Shown: one piece after another, positions 20,672 through 30,276 of the stretch
How the letters are laid out: each line of letters opens with the position of its first letter
Numbering within the stretch: the stretch's first letter is position 1
Source: an uncultured Eubacteriales bacterium
GTDB taxonomy: Bacteria; Bacillota; Clostridia; Saccharofermentanales; Fastidiosipilaceae
Direction: 5' to 3'
Assembly (NCBI GenBank): GCA_902373515.1
Contig: CABKML010000003.1
Span: 19,358-83,357, forward strand
Length of the DNA stretch: 64,000 nt
Program-made: the position numbers and the translations under genes
Notes under the pieces: generated by a model
Seen by the model: the letters and a program-made list of their open reading frames with translations, nothing else
The model's database searches: none
What the model was told of the DNA's origin: nothing

Positions 20672-20684
20672 GGTGGTATAAATT

Positions 20685-21335
20685 ATGCTTTCGCGTTTTC
20701 TTACTTTATTACAATTATCGACCGCCAATCCTGCTGCCGACAGTCAGGAAATTGTCCGCCACATCACACTGTTAATCTTATTTGTCGTCGCTGTTGTGCT
20801 GCTGTTCTGGGGCAAAAAACTTCTGCATGTCATTCTTTTTCTTTTCGGTCTGACAGGCGGTTTGGCCATCGCTATCGGGACCAACAATTTTTTCTTTCAT
20901 CTTCAAGGTGTCAGTCTGGCCGTTTACACCGTCGTTTTGGCTTTGACCGGCGCTGTAATATTGTCTTTCGCTTTAACTTTTTCTTTCTTTCTGGCCGGTA
21001 ACACGCTCGCTTTTTTTGCTTTTAACAGTTGTAAGTCTCTTTTACCGGTAAGTTGCCGGGAAACTTGGTGTCTGATTGTTTTCTGTCTGTTGTGCGGTAT
21101 TTTGGCGACAGCTTTGAAGGAGCAGGCTATTGCCCTGTTTTCCGCATTCGGCGGCAGTTTAATAATTTTAGATGTTCTGTTTTCCTTGATTTTTCAACAG
21201 GATGCTTTGCTGTTTTTACAGGGAGGATTCGGTATTTTGGATACAGCTACGGCCCTGATCGCTCTTTTATTGTTGGTTTTATTGACGGTTGTCGGTACCA
21301 TGTATCAGTTGGGGAAAATAAAAGTTCGCTCGTAA
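20685..21335 (+). CDS. Hypothetical multi-pass membrane protein
   Basis: A 216-residue, very hydrophobic protein with about six to seven predicted membrane helices starting near residue 27 (HITLLILFVVAVVLLFWG) and a short basic C-terminus (GKIKVRS). It loosely resembles DUF4203/TMEM198-type proteins, with FLFGLTGGLAIAIG after the second helix, but I cannot name a function. The ATG follows AGGTGGTATAAATT. The plus-strand plsC-like gene lies 87 bp downstream and could be co-transcribed. Confidence 0.75.
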   Translation: MLSRFLTLLQLSTANPAADSQEIVRHITLLILFVVAVVLLFWGKKLLHVILFLFGLTGGLAIAIGTNNFFFHLQGVSLAVYTVVLALTGAVILSFALTFSFFLAGNTLAFFAFNSCKSLLPVSCRETWCLIVFCLLCGILATALKEQAIALFSAFGGSLIILDVLFSLIFQQDALLFLQGGFGILDTATALIALLLLVLLTVVGTMYQLGKIKVRS

Positions 21336-21422
21336 CGGATAATAAAGCTGATTTTGTTCAACGTTTTTTGTTATAATTGATAGATATTATCACATAAGAT
21401 AAGTTAAAGGAGTTGTTCCAGC

Positions 21423-22154
21423 ATGACTAACCTGCCACATGCCGGCGAAAAAGTGTATAAACGCAATTTTTTCTTTCGCGCTTTGCAAAAATTTTTCATT
21501 ATGTGTCTTAAGCACAAAGTTGACATGGAATACGTCGGGACGGAGAACATTCCGACTGATACTTCATATGTGATGGTTTGCAATCATGAGACGATTGTAG
21601 ACGGGTTACTGGTACAGGGAGCTTTGACCAATAAACAGTTGGCCAATTTTCATTGCCTTGCCGGCTCCGATCTTGCTTATAATTACGGTCTGATAGGTAA
21701 GTTGGCACTTTATATAGGCCAGGCCGTGCCTATTGATCGTCACGGCAATCCGCTTAAAGGTCTATATAAAGCTAAAGATATTTTGGAGCAAGGTAATAAA
21801 GGTCTCTTAATTTTTCCTGAAGGCACACGTTCTTTTGACGGGCATTTAAGTCCGATGCACGGCGGTGCGGCATTACTGGTCAGGAACACTTCCGTCCCTT
21901 TGATTCCGGTATTTATTGACGGCGCTTATGAATTTTTCAATCGTTATTACTCCTGGCCGCATTATCGTGATGCCGTCAGCCGGCAGAAACTCAAAATCAG
22001 AATCAGTTTCGGGCGCCCACTGGATATAAGTTCCTGCCGCAGAACTAAGGAAATTACAGCTTTATATGCTGCCTGGTTCGACGATGCTTTTGCCCATAAA
22101 GTTATAAAACGTAATTTCGACCTGATTCCGAAATCTGAACCAAAAAGCAAGTAG
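21423..22154 (+). CDS. plsC: 1-acyl-sn-glycerol-3-phosphate acyltransferase (PlsC family)
   Basis: A 243-residue acyltransferase of the PlsC family, which transfers an acyl chain to lysophosphatidate to make phosphatidate at the membrane. The catalytic HX4D motif is NHETIVDGLLV (around residues 58-68). The glycerol-phosphate-binding motif FPEGTRSFDG lies near 137-146, and VPLIPVFIDGAY is a third conserved block. AAAGGAG lies about ten bases before the ATG. It converges on the rimI-like gene with 17 bp between and no obvious terminator. Acyl-donor preference cannot be read from sequence. Confidence 0.88.
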   Translation: MTNLPHAGEKVYKRNFFFRALQKFFIMCLKHKVDMEYVGTENIPTDTSYVMVCNHETIVDGLLVQGALTNKQLANFHCLAGSDLAYNYGLIGKLALYIGQAVPIDRHGNPLKGLYKAKDILEQGNKGLLIFPEGTRSFDGHLSPMHGGAALLVRNTSVPLIPVFIDGAYEFFNRYYSWPHYRDAVSRQKLKIRISFGRPLDISSCRRTKEITALYAAWFDDAFAHKVIKRNFDLIPKSEPKSK

Positions 22155-22171
22155 TACGGCTTAATTCAACT

Positions 22172-22753
22172 TTAATGCCGGAGAACTTTTTGCAGGCAAT
22201 ATGCCGCTTCTCCCTGATAATCCCAGTTTGTGCTGCGGTTGAAAGGCGCTTGGCGGTAAAATCCGGCTATCTTTCTTATTTGCACAAATCCGTTGCGTTG
22301 ATAACAATTACAGGCGGATTTATTGCTGCTGCGAACTTCCAAATTAATATATTGCCAATTAACTTCAGCGGCAAATTTATTCTCTAAATATCTTAAGGTT
22401 TCCGGCTCAATTTCGCACCGGGCGGCGGCCAAATATGCCGTTAACTTATGCTGTAAAATCGCTGCCGGCAAATTGAGCAGTAAAGATGCCAAACCCCGCC
22501 GCCGATATTCCTCCCTGACTCCGATATTGAAAATATCTATAAAATCGTAGGAACTCTGCCAATGTAACAGCGCGACCGGAAGCGCATTTTCCTCTTCCGT
22601 TTGGGCGAACAACAACAAAATTTGCTGCAGCTTCGACTGTAACGCCGTTTGTAAAGTTTGACGTGACCAGGCATCCGGCAAAACAGCCGCTTCAAAAGCA
22701 TAAACAGCATCTAAATCCTGCAAAGCGGCAACTTTCAGTGTGTACTCAAGCAT
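22172..22753 (-). CDS. RimI-like GNAT N-acetyltransferase
   Basis: A 193-residue GNAT protein. The acetyl-CoA loop is REEYRRRGLASLLL, and the C-terminal part has NKSACNCYQRNGFVQIRKIAGFYR, the RimI-like pattern of N-x-x-A-x-x-x-Y-x-x-x-GF and a conserved aromatic end. RimI acetylates the N-terminus of ribosomal protein S18 in E. coli; in Firmicutes the gene regularly sits beside tsaB and tsaE, as here (15 bp from tsaB). It is longer than the usual 150 residues owing to an insertion between the core motifs (about residues 95-130), so substrate identity is not certain. Confidence 0.82.
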   Translation of the reverse strand: MLEYTLKVAALQDLDAVYAFEAAVLPDAWSRQTLQTALQSKLQQILLLFAQTEEENALPVALLHWQSSYDFIDIFNIGVREEYRRRGLASLLLNLPAAILQHKLTAYLAAARCEIEPETLRYLENKFAAEVNWQYINLEVRSSNKSACNCYQRNGFVQIRKIAGFYRQAPFNRSTNWDYQGEAAYCLQKVLRH

Positions 22754-22768
22754 GCTGACTGCCGCCTT

Positions 22769-23491
22769 TTATTTTTTCAGCTGTCTTTGTCTTTCAGCTT
22801 GAGATAAGGCCAAATAATTGGGCACCAACTCGTTGTACGGCAACAGCTTCGCCCTTTGCTCCTGTATTTGCAAGGCTGCCACTTTTGCCGCCTGTACTGC
22901 GCTCAATTCCGTTATTTGCCAATTTACGGCTGTAAACTCGGGCTGAAAAGTCGCAGCATATTTATCAGCCCATTCCGGTTTGCCGGTGGAGATGAATTTT
23001 ATTTTCTTTACAGTTTGCGGCAAATTGACCTGTAATTGCTCTTTAATAGATGCAAAAGCTGTCGCCTGCGCCGGAATAACTATTTTGCCGGCGACTTCAA
23101 CCTGCAGGTAAACTCTTTCATTTCGGGCATCTAAGCAAGGAATCAGGCAGGTATCTTCCGGCAAATCCATAACTGCCGCGGCCAAAGTGCTGAGTGAACT
23201 TACAGCTATACAGGGCTTATTCTGACTGTAAGCCCAAGTTTTCACCAAAGTTACTCCGATTCTTAAGCCGGTAAAAGAACCGGGTCCGTTAACAGCAACA
23301 AAGTAATCAATATCTTTCAAAGTTAATTGCGCCGCCTGCAGGCAATTTTCCGCCAGAACCTGGCTTGTCTCGGAATGGGTCAAAGCGACATTCAAATAAT
23401 TTGCCGCCAATAAAGTTGTTGTTTTGTCCGTAACTTGCAGAAGCGCGCAACTTGTAGCCTGCATGCTTGTATCAATTGCCAATATATTCAT
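22769..23491 (-). CDS. tsaB: tRNA threonylcarbamoyladenosine biosynthesis protein TsaB
   Basis: A 240-residue ASKHA-fold protein, non-catalytic partner of TsaD in making the t6A37 modification of ANN-decoding tRNAs. MNILAIDTSMQATSCAL at the N-terminus and NGPGSFTGLRIGV (around residues 68-80) are the family hallmarks. It overlaps tsaE by four bases (ATGA), the usual tsaE-tsaB-rimI order. TsaD and TsaC are not in the window. Confidence 0.95.
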   Translation of the reverse strand: MNILAIDTSMQATSCALLQVTDKTTTLLAANYLNVALTHSETSQVLAENCLQAAQLTLKDIDYFVAVNGPGSFTGLRIGVTLVKTWAYSQNKPCIAVSSLSTLAAAVMDLPEDTCLIPCLDARNERVYLQVEVAGKIVIPAQATAFASIKEQLQVNLPQTVKKIKFISTGKPEWADKYAATFQPEFTAVNWQITELSAVQAAKVAALQIQEQRAKLLPYNELVPNYLALSQAERQRQLKK

Positions 23492-24042
23492 ATTTCTCTC
23501 CGTTTTGCCTTTAATTCTTCACTCAATTTTACTAAATTTTGCCCCCGCTCCTGCCGTTGTTGCCACAAAGTTGTCGGTATGACTATTTCCAACAATCGCT
23601 TGGTATTGACGATTTCCGTACAGGTGTCACTGTCCGCATAAGTAAAGCGTAAAAAAATAGTAGAAGGCGGTAAAATATCGCTGATAAGATCGCCCCACTC
23701 GACAATACATAAAGCCTGACCGAAATAATCGTCCAGAGCCGAAGCGATAAAATTGGCGGAATTTTCCAAGCGATAAGTGTCAAAGTGATAAACTATCGGA
23801 ACAGCCGGTTGTACACCTTTGCAAGGTTCACTATATTCGTGTAATAAATTGAACGAAGGACTGGTAACGCTATCGGCCAGGCCCAAGGCTCGCACCAAAG
23901 CAGCAGTAAAAGTGGTTTTACCGGCACCTAAATCGCCGCTTAAGCTCAAGCAGTCATCCGCTTGCAAAAAAGGCGCCAAAGCCTGCGCAACTTTGTCTAA
24001 AGCCGCAACGCTTGTTACATAAAAAGTAAAAGATACTGCCAT
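23488..24042 (-). CDS. tsaE: tRNA threonylcarbamoyladenosine biosynthesis ATPase TsaE
   Basis: A 184-residue P-loop ATPase that drives turnover of the TsaB-TsaD complex in t6A synthesis. Walker A GDLGAGKTTF lies at residues 36-45, followed by SVTSPSFNLLHEY and YHFDTYRL, then IVEWGD, all typical of TsaE (YjeE). The ribosome binding site GGGAGGAATGAC lies inside the end of the upstream yfhO-like gene, and the tsaE stop overlaps tsaB, so translation is coupled. Confidence 0.95.
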   Translation of the reverse strand: MAVSFTFYVTSVAALDKVAQALAPFLQADDCLSLSGDLGAGKTTFTAALVRALGLADSVTSPSFNLLHEYSEPCKGVQPAVPIVYHFDTYRLENSANFIASALDDYFGQALCIVEWGDLISDILPPSTIFLRFTYADSDTCTEIVNTKRLLEIVIPTTLWQQRQERGQNLVKLSEELKAKRREI

Positions 24043-24043
24043 G

Positions 24044-27000
24044 TCATTCCTCCCGTTTCTTTCCGTTTCGTTGTCTATACACTATGTAGATATATATTAT
24101 AGTTAAAAAAATGCCACTGATTGTTACAGCTGCGCCGGCCGTGAATTTCGGCGGCACATAATATAAATTAATTTTGTCGTTCATTTGGAGCGAAGACGGT
24201 AAAGCGAAGGCTAAGAAAGCGCCGCTTTCTTTTTGCTCCGGTTTTTGCGCATTCAGCCACGAAAAAGCCGGCAAAGTCTCTCCCCCCGCCTGTAAACGCC
24301 AACCGCTGTCATATGGGATGGTTGTATACAAATACAACTGTTTTTCCGCTGCCGGCGCGGTTTTCAGTTCCGCCAAATCAGCCTGCAGGAAAGCTGAACT
24401 TTCGGCCTCAAAATGCAAGGTAGCGGCCATTTTTTCCTGCCACAGACGTCGGACTTCTTTATTCATGGAAGCTGCCGTAATCTCAGCTTTACCGTTATGT
24501 TCCTTGTAAGCAAACTGCAGTTCCACCGTATCTCCTTTTTGTAATTGCGGCAGCTGAACAGCTTCCGGATAACCGAATTCATGCGTAACTTTCGTTTGAC
24601 CGTTAATTGCACAGGTAAAATACAGCGTTTCATCACTGTCAACATATATACTTAAGTCTTCTTCATCTTCTGTCACCTGATAGGTCAAAATCGTACAGGC
24701 CTTGTCTTCTTCGACCGGGATGGAGCTGTGATAAGCGGCAGAAAAATCCTTGGTTTTAAAATTATCGCCCGCAGTCAGATGATAGCTGTGGTCGGCCGAC
24801 GTAATTTCACTGAATTGTTGCCGACTCAATTGCAAAGGTACAGCTTCAAACAAAGCCGGCACCGAATTTTCTCCTTTCAAGTGCCAGTCATCCGTGATAT
24901 TGCTGTCGGGCAGAAGTCGTTTCACCAGACGATTATAGTTAAGATAAGGTTGTTTATCATCCAGATAAAAATCTTTTAAGTCTTTCGCCCAGACAAAAGC
25001 CTGCCCGGCAGCAGCCGGGTTACGGCGCAACTTGATATTCTCTTTATCCGGCCGTTCTTCCGGCGTCAACTGTAAAGTATCCCAATCAACCTCCGGCCAA
25101 TGTTTATAGATATCGCCGGCGCTCCAAAGATATTGCACCCCGAACAATTCGGCCCAGAAATTCAAAGGTTTCTGTAATTTATAAGAATTGATATTATTGC
25201 CGTTTATTCCCATTTTGCGCATACTTACAGCTGTCTGACAATTGGAGGTGGAAGAAAAGATACTGACACCGTTGTAATTGTATAAAGCGCCGTCATTTAT
25301 AGTTTTACCATCCTGTACTTCCATGCGGAACAACTGCTTGCCGTATTGTTGCTGCAAAGCACGGGAAGCTGCTCTTTTCCAAGTAAAATCTTCCACATAA
25401 GCTTGATTGGAGGGAAAATATTCATTCTCATTCAAATCGGATAATTGTCTTACCGTGTTGAAAAGCAATTCGGCGATCAGGGCGCAAGTTAAAAGGATAA
25501 AAGCCGATTGCCGCAAATACGGGATAAGTTTATAAAAAGTCGGGGCAACGACAAAACCGGCGCCTGTGCTTCGTCCGAGCTTAATCTGCGGTAAATTAAT
25601 TGCCCGCAATTCCGCCTGTCTATGCCTTTTCCCCACCAAATATTGGGCTACAGTTAAAAGTAAGGCAGCCAACAGATATACCAGGCTGAAACTCATATTG
25701 GCGGTAAGGAACAAGTTCTGCTCGGCATCGGCATAATTCAGCAAGGCAAAATTGCCGGCACACAGTACCGTAAACCAAACAGCCCCGATTAAAAGATATT
25801 TACTCCATCTTTTTTGGAAATCATATGTGCATTCAAAAATTGTCTGGACCATTAAAAAGCAGAAAACAAAGGCAAAGCGATGCGGTAACTGATTCGGATA
25901 GTGCAAACCGTGCCAAATAAAGTTCAAAATATTGTTACTGAAGCTGACGCCGATAAAAACTAAGAGCAGCGCTTTCGGTAAAATCGCTGCCGGTTTTTTA
26001 GCCAAATGATAAATCAGCAAAGCTATGCCTACTAAAGCCAGACAACCGACATAAATATTCGGTTCGCCGGCTCGAATTTTCACATTGCCGCCGGCCATCA
26101 GGCGATTGATAATATCGGTTAAAGAAAGTTCAAACTTACAGGCGTCGGGAAAATGATCGCCGGCAGCTGACGAAAGATGAAAACCGGCCCAAACAGGATA
26201 AAGTACAAAGGCTGCAATCATGCCGCTGAAAACGGAAAGGCTGCTGAAGTCAAGCAAAGAAACAATAATATTTTTATAAATGTGTTGGCAAATTCCCGTC
26301 ATTTTCTCAAAGTTACGCCGATACTGCCATTCGTCAATACAAACAACGACACTGTACAAAGCTATAAAAAGGCAGACGAAAATAGCCGTGTAGTAATTAA
26401 CTATTATCGTATAACTTAGAGTAAGTACGTACAAAATCAGCTTTCTTTCGCGGAAAATTTTACTTAATCCTAAAGCCACAAGCGGCAACATAAAAACAGC
26501 ATCCAGCCACATTATATTCCACAAATAAGCCATAACGAAACCGGACCAGGCGTAAAAAGAAGAGGCAAAAAACAGGACAAAATTCTCCCGCTTCTTTATG
26601 CCTTTTTTTTGATAACAACTTTGCCAATAAAGTAAATTGTCCTTCTGTGCCGGTGCCAGCTCCATTAATTTTCGCGCCTGCAAAAGCGGGCGTTTGATGT
26701 AATAGTAGCGCAAAAAAGTACACATGGTTAAAGCAGCCGTAATTATTTTAACAATAATTATCAAATAGAATCCGAAAGGCAAAGAATCGGCCGGTAAAAG
26801 TAACAGCAGCAAATTAAACGGCGACAAAGCGTAATAAGCAATTAAGGTCCAAAAATTGACGCCCAGGCCGACGGAAAAGGACATAAACAAGTTCTGCCAA
26901 TGCAACAACTTATCGCGCAAAGCTGCCAAAAACGGGGCATATTGATAATACGAATCAACCGTTAAAATCATGCGGTCGCCCGCCGGATACAAGCGCAAGG

Positions 27001-27109
27001 CTATGGTCACAAATACTGCCAAAGCTAAATTAAAGCATAACAGATAAGCATAAATTAAACCGGGGTGTTTCCAGGTTGAATGACAAAAACTCCTGATCTT
27101 CTGCAACAT
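24044..27109 (-). CDS. YfhO-family multi-pass membrane protein
   Basis: A 1021-residue membrane protein of the YfhO family (PF09586), related to GT-C type glycosyltransferases. About a dozen hydrophobic helices cover residues 15-530, starting with AYLLCFNLALAVFVTIAL; the first periplasmic loop holds DSYYQYAPFL, a conserved family motif, and LGVNFWTLIAYYALSPFNLL follows. A large extracellular part (about 540-985) precedes a final helix and basic tail QRNGKKREE. In Bacillus and Listeria, YfhO proteins are implicated in glycosylating lipoteichoic acid or other cell-surface polymers. GTGAGGA before the ATG overlaps the rsmI stop. Confidence 0.88.
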   Translation of the reverse strand: MLQKIRSFCHSTWKHPGLIYAYLLCFNLALAVFVTIALRLYPAGDRMILTVDSYYQYAPFLAALRDKLLHWQNLFMSFSVGLGVNFWTLIAYYALSPFNLLLLLLPADSLPFGFYLIIIVKIITAALTMCTFLRYYYIKRPLLQARKLMELAPAQKDNLLYWQSCYQKKGIKKRENFVLFFASSFYAWSGFVMAYLWNIMWLDAVFMLPLVALGLSKIFRERKLILYVLTLSYTIIVNYYTAIFVCLFIALYSVVVCIDEWQYRRNFEKMTGICQHIYKNIIVSLLDFSSLSVFSGMIAAFVLYPVWAGFHLSSAAGDHFPDACKFELSLTDIINRLMAGGNVKIRAGEPNIYVGCLALVGIALLIYHLAKKPAAILPKALLLVFIGVSFSNNILNFIWHGLHYPNQLPHRFAFVFCFLMVQTIFECTYDFQKRWSKYLLIGAVWFTVLCAGNFALLNYADAEQNLFLTANMSFSLVYLLAALLLTVAQYLVGKRHRQAELRAINLPQIKLGRSTGAGFVVAPTFYKLIPYLRQSAFILLTCALIAELLFNTVRQLSDLNENEYFPSNQAYVEDFTWKRAASRALQQQYGKQLFRMEVQDGKTINDGALYNYNGVSIFSSTSNCQTAVSMRKMGINGNNINSYKLQKPLNFWAELFGVQYLWSAGDIYKHWPEVDWDTLQLTPEERPDKENIKLRRNPAAAGQAFVWAKDLKDFYLDDKQPYLNYNRLVKRLLPDSNITDDWHLKGENSVPALFEAVPLQLSRQQFSEITSADHSYHLTAGDNFKTKDFSAAYHSSIPVEEDKACTILTYQVTEDEEDLSIYVDSDETLYFTCAINGQTKVTHEFGYPEAVQLPQLQKGDTVELQFAYKEHNGKAEITAASMNKEVRRLWQEKMAATLHFEAESSAFLQADLAELKTAPAAEKQLYLYTTIPYDSGWRLQAGGETLPAFSWLNAQKPEQKESGAFLAFALPSSLQMNDKINLYYVPPKFTAGAAVTISGIFLTIIYIYIVYRQRNGKKREE

Positions 27110-27115
27110 AAATCC

Positions 27116-28204
27116 TCACTCGTTCGGTTCGACAATCTCTTTCAATATAAGCAACAAGCGGTAAATATCCTGTTGTTTGTATTGATTATAACGAGAACAC
27201 AGGTCTTTGGCGTTAAGTTTAATCTTCATACCGGTAAAATAATTATAGACGGCTGTCGTCATTAATTCTTCATCCTGCTCCCAATTCGTCCCGAGCTTTA
27301 AATCAAGCGCCGCTTTACACCAAGCTTTCTTTATAGTCGCCAAATCCGGCAACTGATGTTCCTGACAATATTTGCGAATTTCTTCCCGGCGAAAATCCGT
27401 GCCGTTAGTCTCCTCCGACAACCCTGCAGCCTTATCGGCGGCTGCAAAAACCAGAACACATTCACCTTTCGGTTCCCGGGCGCTAACAAGGTTCAGCAAT
27501 TCTGAAACTGTCGTTCTGGTATAATTTTCATAACGTTTAGTCAATTCTCTGGCTAGGCAAACCGGCCGTGCGCCTAAATTATACGCCGGATAGTTGTCTA
27601 TAAGCTCCTGCAGCAAAGACGCTATTCTGTGCGGCGACTCATGCACAATTACAGTTTGCCCGGCTGCAGCGATTTTTTGCAAAGCAGCCTGTCTCTCTTT
27701 GCCTTTGCGCGGCAGAAATCCCAAGAAAGTGAAAGCGGTCGGATTCAGCGAACTTCCCAATAAGGCCGTTAATGCCGCATTGGCGCCGGGAACAACACAT
27801 AAGTTATACCCCGCTGCTGTAACTTCTTTTGCTACCATACTGCCCGGGTCTGAAACTAAAGGCAAACCTGCATCGCTGACCAAAGCAACTTTAGCTTTAT
27901 GCTGCAGCAATTGCAGCAAATAAGGAATTCGCGCCTGTTCGTTGTATGAATGCAAGGAAAAAAGCGGTCGTTTAATCCCATAATAGCTTAAAAGTAAAGC
28001 TGTATTGCGCGTATCTTCACAAGCAATATAATCACAGTTCGCTAAAACCGCCAGGGCACGCAAAGTTATATCGGCAACATTACCGATAGGAACTGCCACC
28101 AGATACAATGTCCCTCCGGTTAATTCGCCAACCGTTTTAAGCATAATAGAGGAAAGTACCTCATTAAATTGCTGTTGTTCGTGCTCTGCGTCGGAAAATG
28201 CCAT
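27116..28204 (-). CDS. rsmI: 16S rRNA (cytidine-1402-2'-O)-methyltransferase RsmI
   Basis: A 362-residue SAM-dependent methyltransferase of the tetrapyrrole-methylase fold. LYLVAVPIGNVADITLRAL opens the domain (from about residue 33), followed by ACEDTRNTALLL, ALVSDAGLPLVSDPG and the FLPRKGKERQ block, all RsmI hallmarks. It 2'-O-methylates C1402 in the ribosomal decoding centre. About 32 residues precede the conserved domain. An internal ATG at codon 21 is a possible alternative start; neither has a strong ribosome binding site. Its place after ricT matches the Firmicutes tmk-holB-ricT-rsmI order. Confidence 0.93.
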   Translation of the reverse strand: MAFSDAEHEQQQFNEVLSSIMLKTVGELTGGTLYLVAVPIGNVADITLRALAVLANCDYIACEDTRNTALLLSYYGIKRPLFSLHSYNEQARIPYLLQLLQHKAKVALVSDAGLPLVSDPGSMVAKEVTAAGYNLCVVPGANAALTALLGSSLNPTAFTFLGFLPRKGKERQAALQKIAAAGQTVIVHESPHRIASLLQELIDNYPAYNLGARPVCLARELTKRYENYTRTTVSELLNLVSAREPKGECVLVFAAADKAAGLSEETNGTDFRREEIRKYCQEHQLPDLATIKKAWCKAALDLKLGTNWEQDEELMTTAVYNYFTGMKIKLNAKDLCSRYNQYKQQDIYRLLLILKEIVEPNE

Positions 28205-28207
28205 AGT

Positions 28208-29269
28208 TTAATATTCGTTTCCCTGATAAACCTGCACTACCGAGTAGGATTTGCCGGCTAAATAAACGCTTTCATTATTTTCCCGTTTATGCGCACAACA
28301 GGGCTGCGCCTTATCCGTACGGCAGCAACAGGAAGCCGGTTTGGAATTATTCCGTTCCCGCTCCGCCGGCTGAGAACTTTTATTTTCCTGCACCTGAGCG
28401 AGAGCCGCTTTCTGCAATTTTTCCGCTTCTTTGACCGCAAGCATGTACGATTTATCCTTGATCTCGTCAATACTCACAACTTGCCACGGATCGCTGTCTT
28501 TAGCCGAATCCAACCTGACTTGGACAATTTCTCTTTGCAAATTTACCGATTTAACTACGCCCTTACCGTAAACTGTATTAAGTGTATAACCTAAATGCGG
28601 TAATCTTACGGAAGCTTCATCGTACCAATTCTGTTCATATTGCAAACAGCAAAGCAGACGGCCGCAACTTCCCTGCGATTTACTGGAATTAATTGCAAGG
28701 TTCTGTTCTTTCGCCATCTTGATTGTCACCTGCGGAAAGGCTTCCAAATGTCTGACGCAACAGGCAACCTGGCCGCAAACACCGATACCGCCTTTAATTT
28801 TCGCCTTTTCCCTGGCGCCCACCTGCCGTAATTCAATACGCATATGATAGCGGTAGGCCAAACATTTCACCAGTTCACGGAAATCAAGCCGTTCCGGTGC
28901 TTCAAAATAAAAAACAAATTTATTATCAGCCGCGGATAAATGAGTTTGCAAAAAATGCATATCCATCTCCAACCGTTCGGCGTTTACAGCGGCAAAATGA
29001 AGTGCTTCTTTTTCGAACAGAACTTTGTCGGCCTGCTGTTTTTGATCCTCCGCCGTAGCCAAGCGAACAAAAGTATAATAATTTCCACGTAAATAGCGTT
29101 CCGGCATATCCATCGCCGTGCGATCAATTTCGGCGAAAAAATCTACGCCTTCCTGCCGACAAATAATCGGAGTTTTTACCCTTAATTCGGCCGAGCTGAT
29201 TTTCTGCTCCACCAAACAATTATAGATACGACCGTTACCTTCTATTTTAACACCGAGTACCTTTACCAT
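28208..29269 (-). CDS. ricT: PSP1-domain protein RicT (YaaT)
   Basis: A 353-residue PSP1 protein. The core (about residues 60-270) has RLDFRELVKCLAYRYHMRIE, GGIGVCGQVACC and GSCGRLLCCLQYE; these cysteines carry an Fe-S cluster in the B. subtilis Ric complex, which adjusts RNase Y processing of mRNA. The last 60 residues are hydrophilic and contain CCCRTDKAQPCCAHKRE, an extra Cys-rich segment not typical of YaaT that may bind metal. AAAGGA precedes the ATG. Gene order holB-ricT-rsmI is conserved in Firmicutes. RicA and RicF partners are not in this window. Confidence 0.92.
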   Translation of the reverse strand: MVKVLGVKIEGNGRIYNCLVEQKISSAELRVKTPIICRQEGVDFFAEIDRTAMDMPERYLRGNYYTFVRLATAEDQKQQADKVLFEKEALHFAAVNAERLEMDMHFLQTHLSAADNKFVFYFEAPERLDFRELVKCLAYRYHMRIELRQVGAREKAKIKGGIGVCGQVACCVRHLEAFPQVTIKMAKEQNLAINSSKSQGSCGRLLCCLQYEQNWYDEASVRLPHLGYTLNTVYGKGVVKSVNLQREIVQVRLDSAKDSDPWQVVSIDEIKDKSYMLAVKEAEKLQKAALAQVQENKSSQPAERERNNSKPASCCCRTDKAQPCCAHKRENNESVYLAGKSYSVVQVYQGNEY

Positions 29270-29317
29270 AGTTGTTAATCCTTTATGTTCATCGCTAATA
29301 TTCAGTTTATTTGTTAA

Positions 29318-30268
29318 TTATAGCACCTTTGCCAGCTCCGGCAAAAACGCCTGCATTTGAATTTCGAAACTGCCGTTGGCCTGTAAGCGGGCAACACATT
29401 TTTGCCAAGCGATAAAAACCGGGCGGCAGGATGGGTGGCGCAAGCTCGTTTTATAAAGAAAAAACGACCAGATTCGCCATAAATACGGCTGTTTATCTTT
29501 GTCTTTATACGCTCCCAGTTCAGTTAAAATTTCAGACAATAATAAGGCCGGACTGCACTTAAGCGCTCGCCGAAAAATTTCCTGCAAATCATTGTAATAT
29601 CTCAAAAAAGCTTCATCATGCAGAAGTTGCAAATAAAATCCGGGGTTTCCCTGACTGAATTCCGCCAAACGCTTTAATTCTGCGGCATCCTGGCATCCGT
29701 CTGCCGGCAAAGTTGCCGTGAATTGCTGTAAATCTTCCTGACTTAAATGCGGCAGATTGAATATCTGCGTTCTCGACTGCACAGTCGGTAAGACCTGGGT
29801 AAGATTATTGGCTAAAAGAATGTAAAAATTACCGGCAGCGCCCGACTCTAAAGTTTTAAGCAGCAGATTCTGAGCTTGTGGGCTGACAGCGTACAATTCC
29901 AGCAAAAAAACGCGTCTGCCGCCTAACAGCGGTTGTAAATTAACCTGCTCGTCCGTAAAATTCCTAAGCTGCTCCATGGTAATCTGTTTCTGACCGGCCT
30001 GTAAAGTCAACTCAACATAGTCAGGATGTGACTGCGCATGAAAATAGTTGCAGGAAGCACATTTATGGCAGGCATAATTATTACAGGGCTGCCGACAAAG
30101 TAAAATTTCGGCCAAAGCTCGAGCCACCGTATGTTTACCCAGACCTTCTTCGCCTTGGAGCAAAAGCGAAACATTGTTACCTGTTTGTACCAGGCGCAAT
30201 AAAGAATCCTTCAGTTCCCGGCGTCCGACTAAATTCTCCAAATATAAATTACCGTTCTGCTCTACCAT
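29318..30268 (-). CDS. holB: DNA polymerase III delta' subunit
   Basis: A 316-residue clamp-loader subunit. The P-loop is LLQGEEGLGKHTVARA, altered at the last position (GKH for GKT/S), which fits delta', the non-hydrolysing member of the loader. The zinc-binding cysteines are in CRQPCNNYACHKCASCNYF, and LLKTLESGAAGNFYILLANN is the sensor-like block. C-terminal helices would contact other loader subunits. It sits in the conserved tmk-darA-holB-ricT order, nine bases after darA, with no clear ribosome binding site of its own, which suggests coupling. Confidence 0.93.
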   Translation of the reverse strand: MVEQNGNLYLENLVGRRELKDSLLRLVQTGNNVSLLLQGEEGLGKHTVARALAEILLCRQPCNNYACHKCASCNYFHAQSHPDYVELTLQAGQKQITMEQLRNFTDEQVNLQPLLGGRRVFLLELYAVSPQAQNLLLKTLESGAAGNFYILLANNLTQVLPTVQSRTQIFNLPHLSQEDLQQFTATLPADGCQDAAELKRLAEFSQGNPGFYLQLLHDEAFLRYYNDLQEIFRRALKCSPALLLSEILTELGAYKDKDKQPYLWRIWSFFLYKTSLRHPSCRPVFIAWQKCVARLQANGSFEIQMQAFLPELAKVL

Positions 30269-30276
30269 GTAAATTT

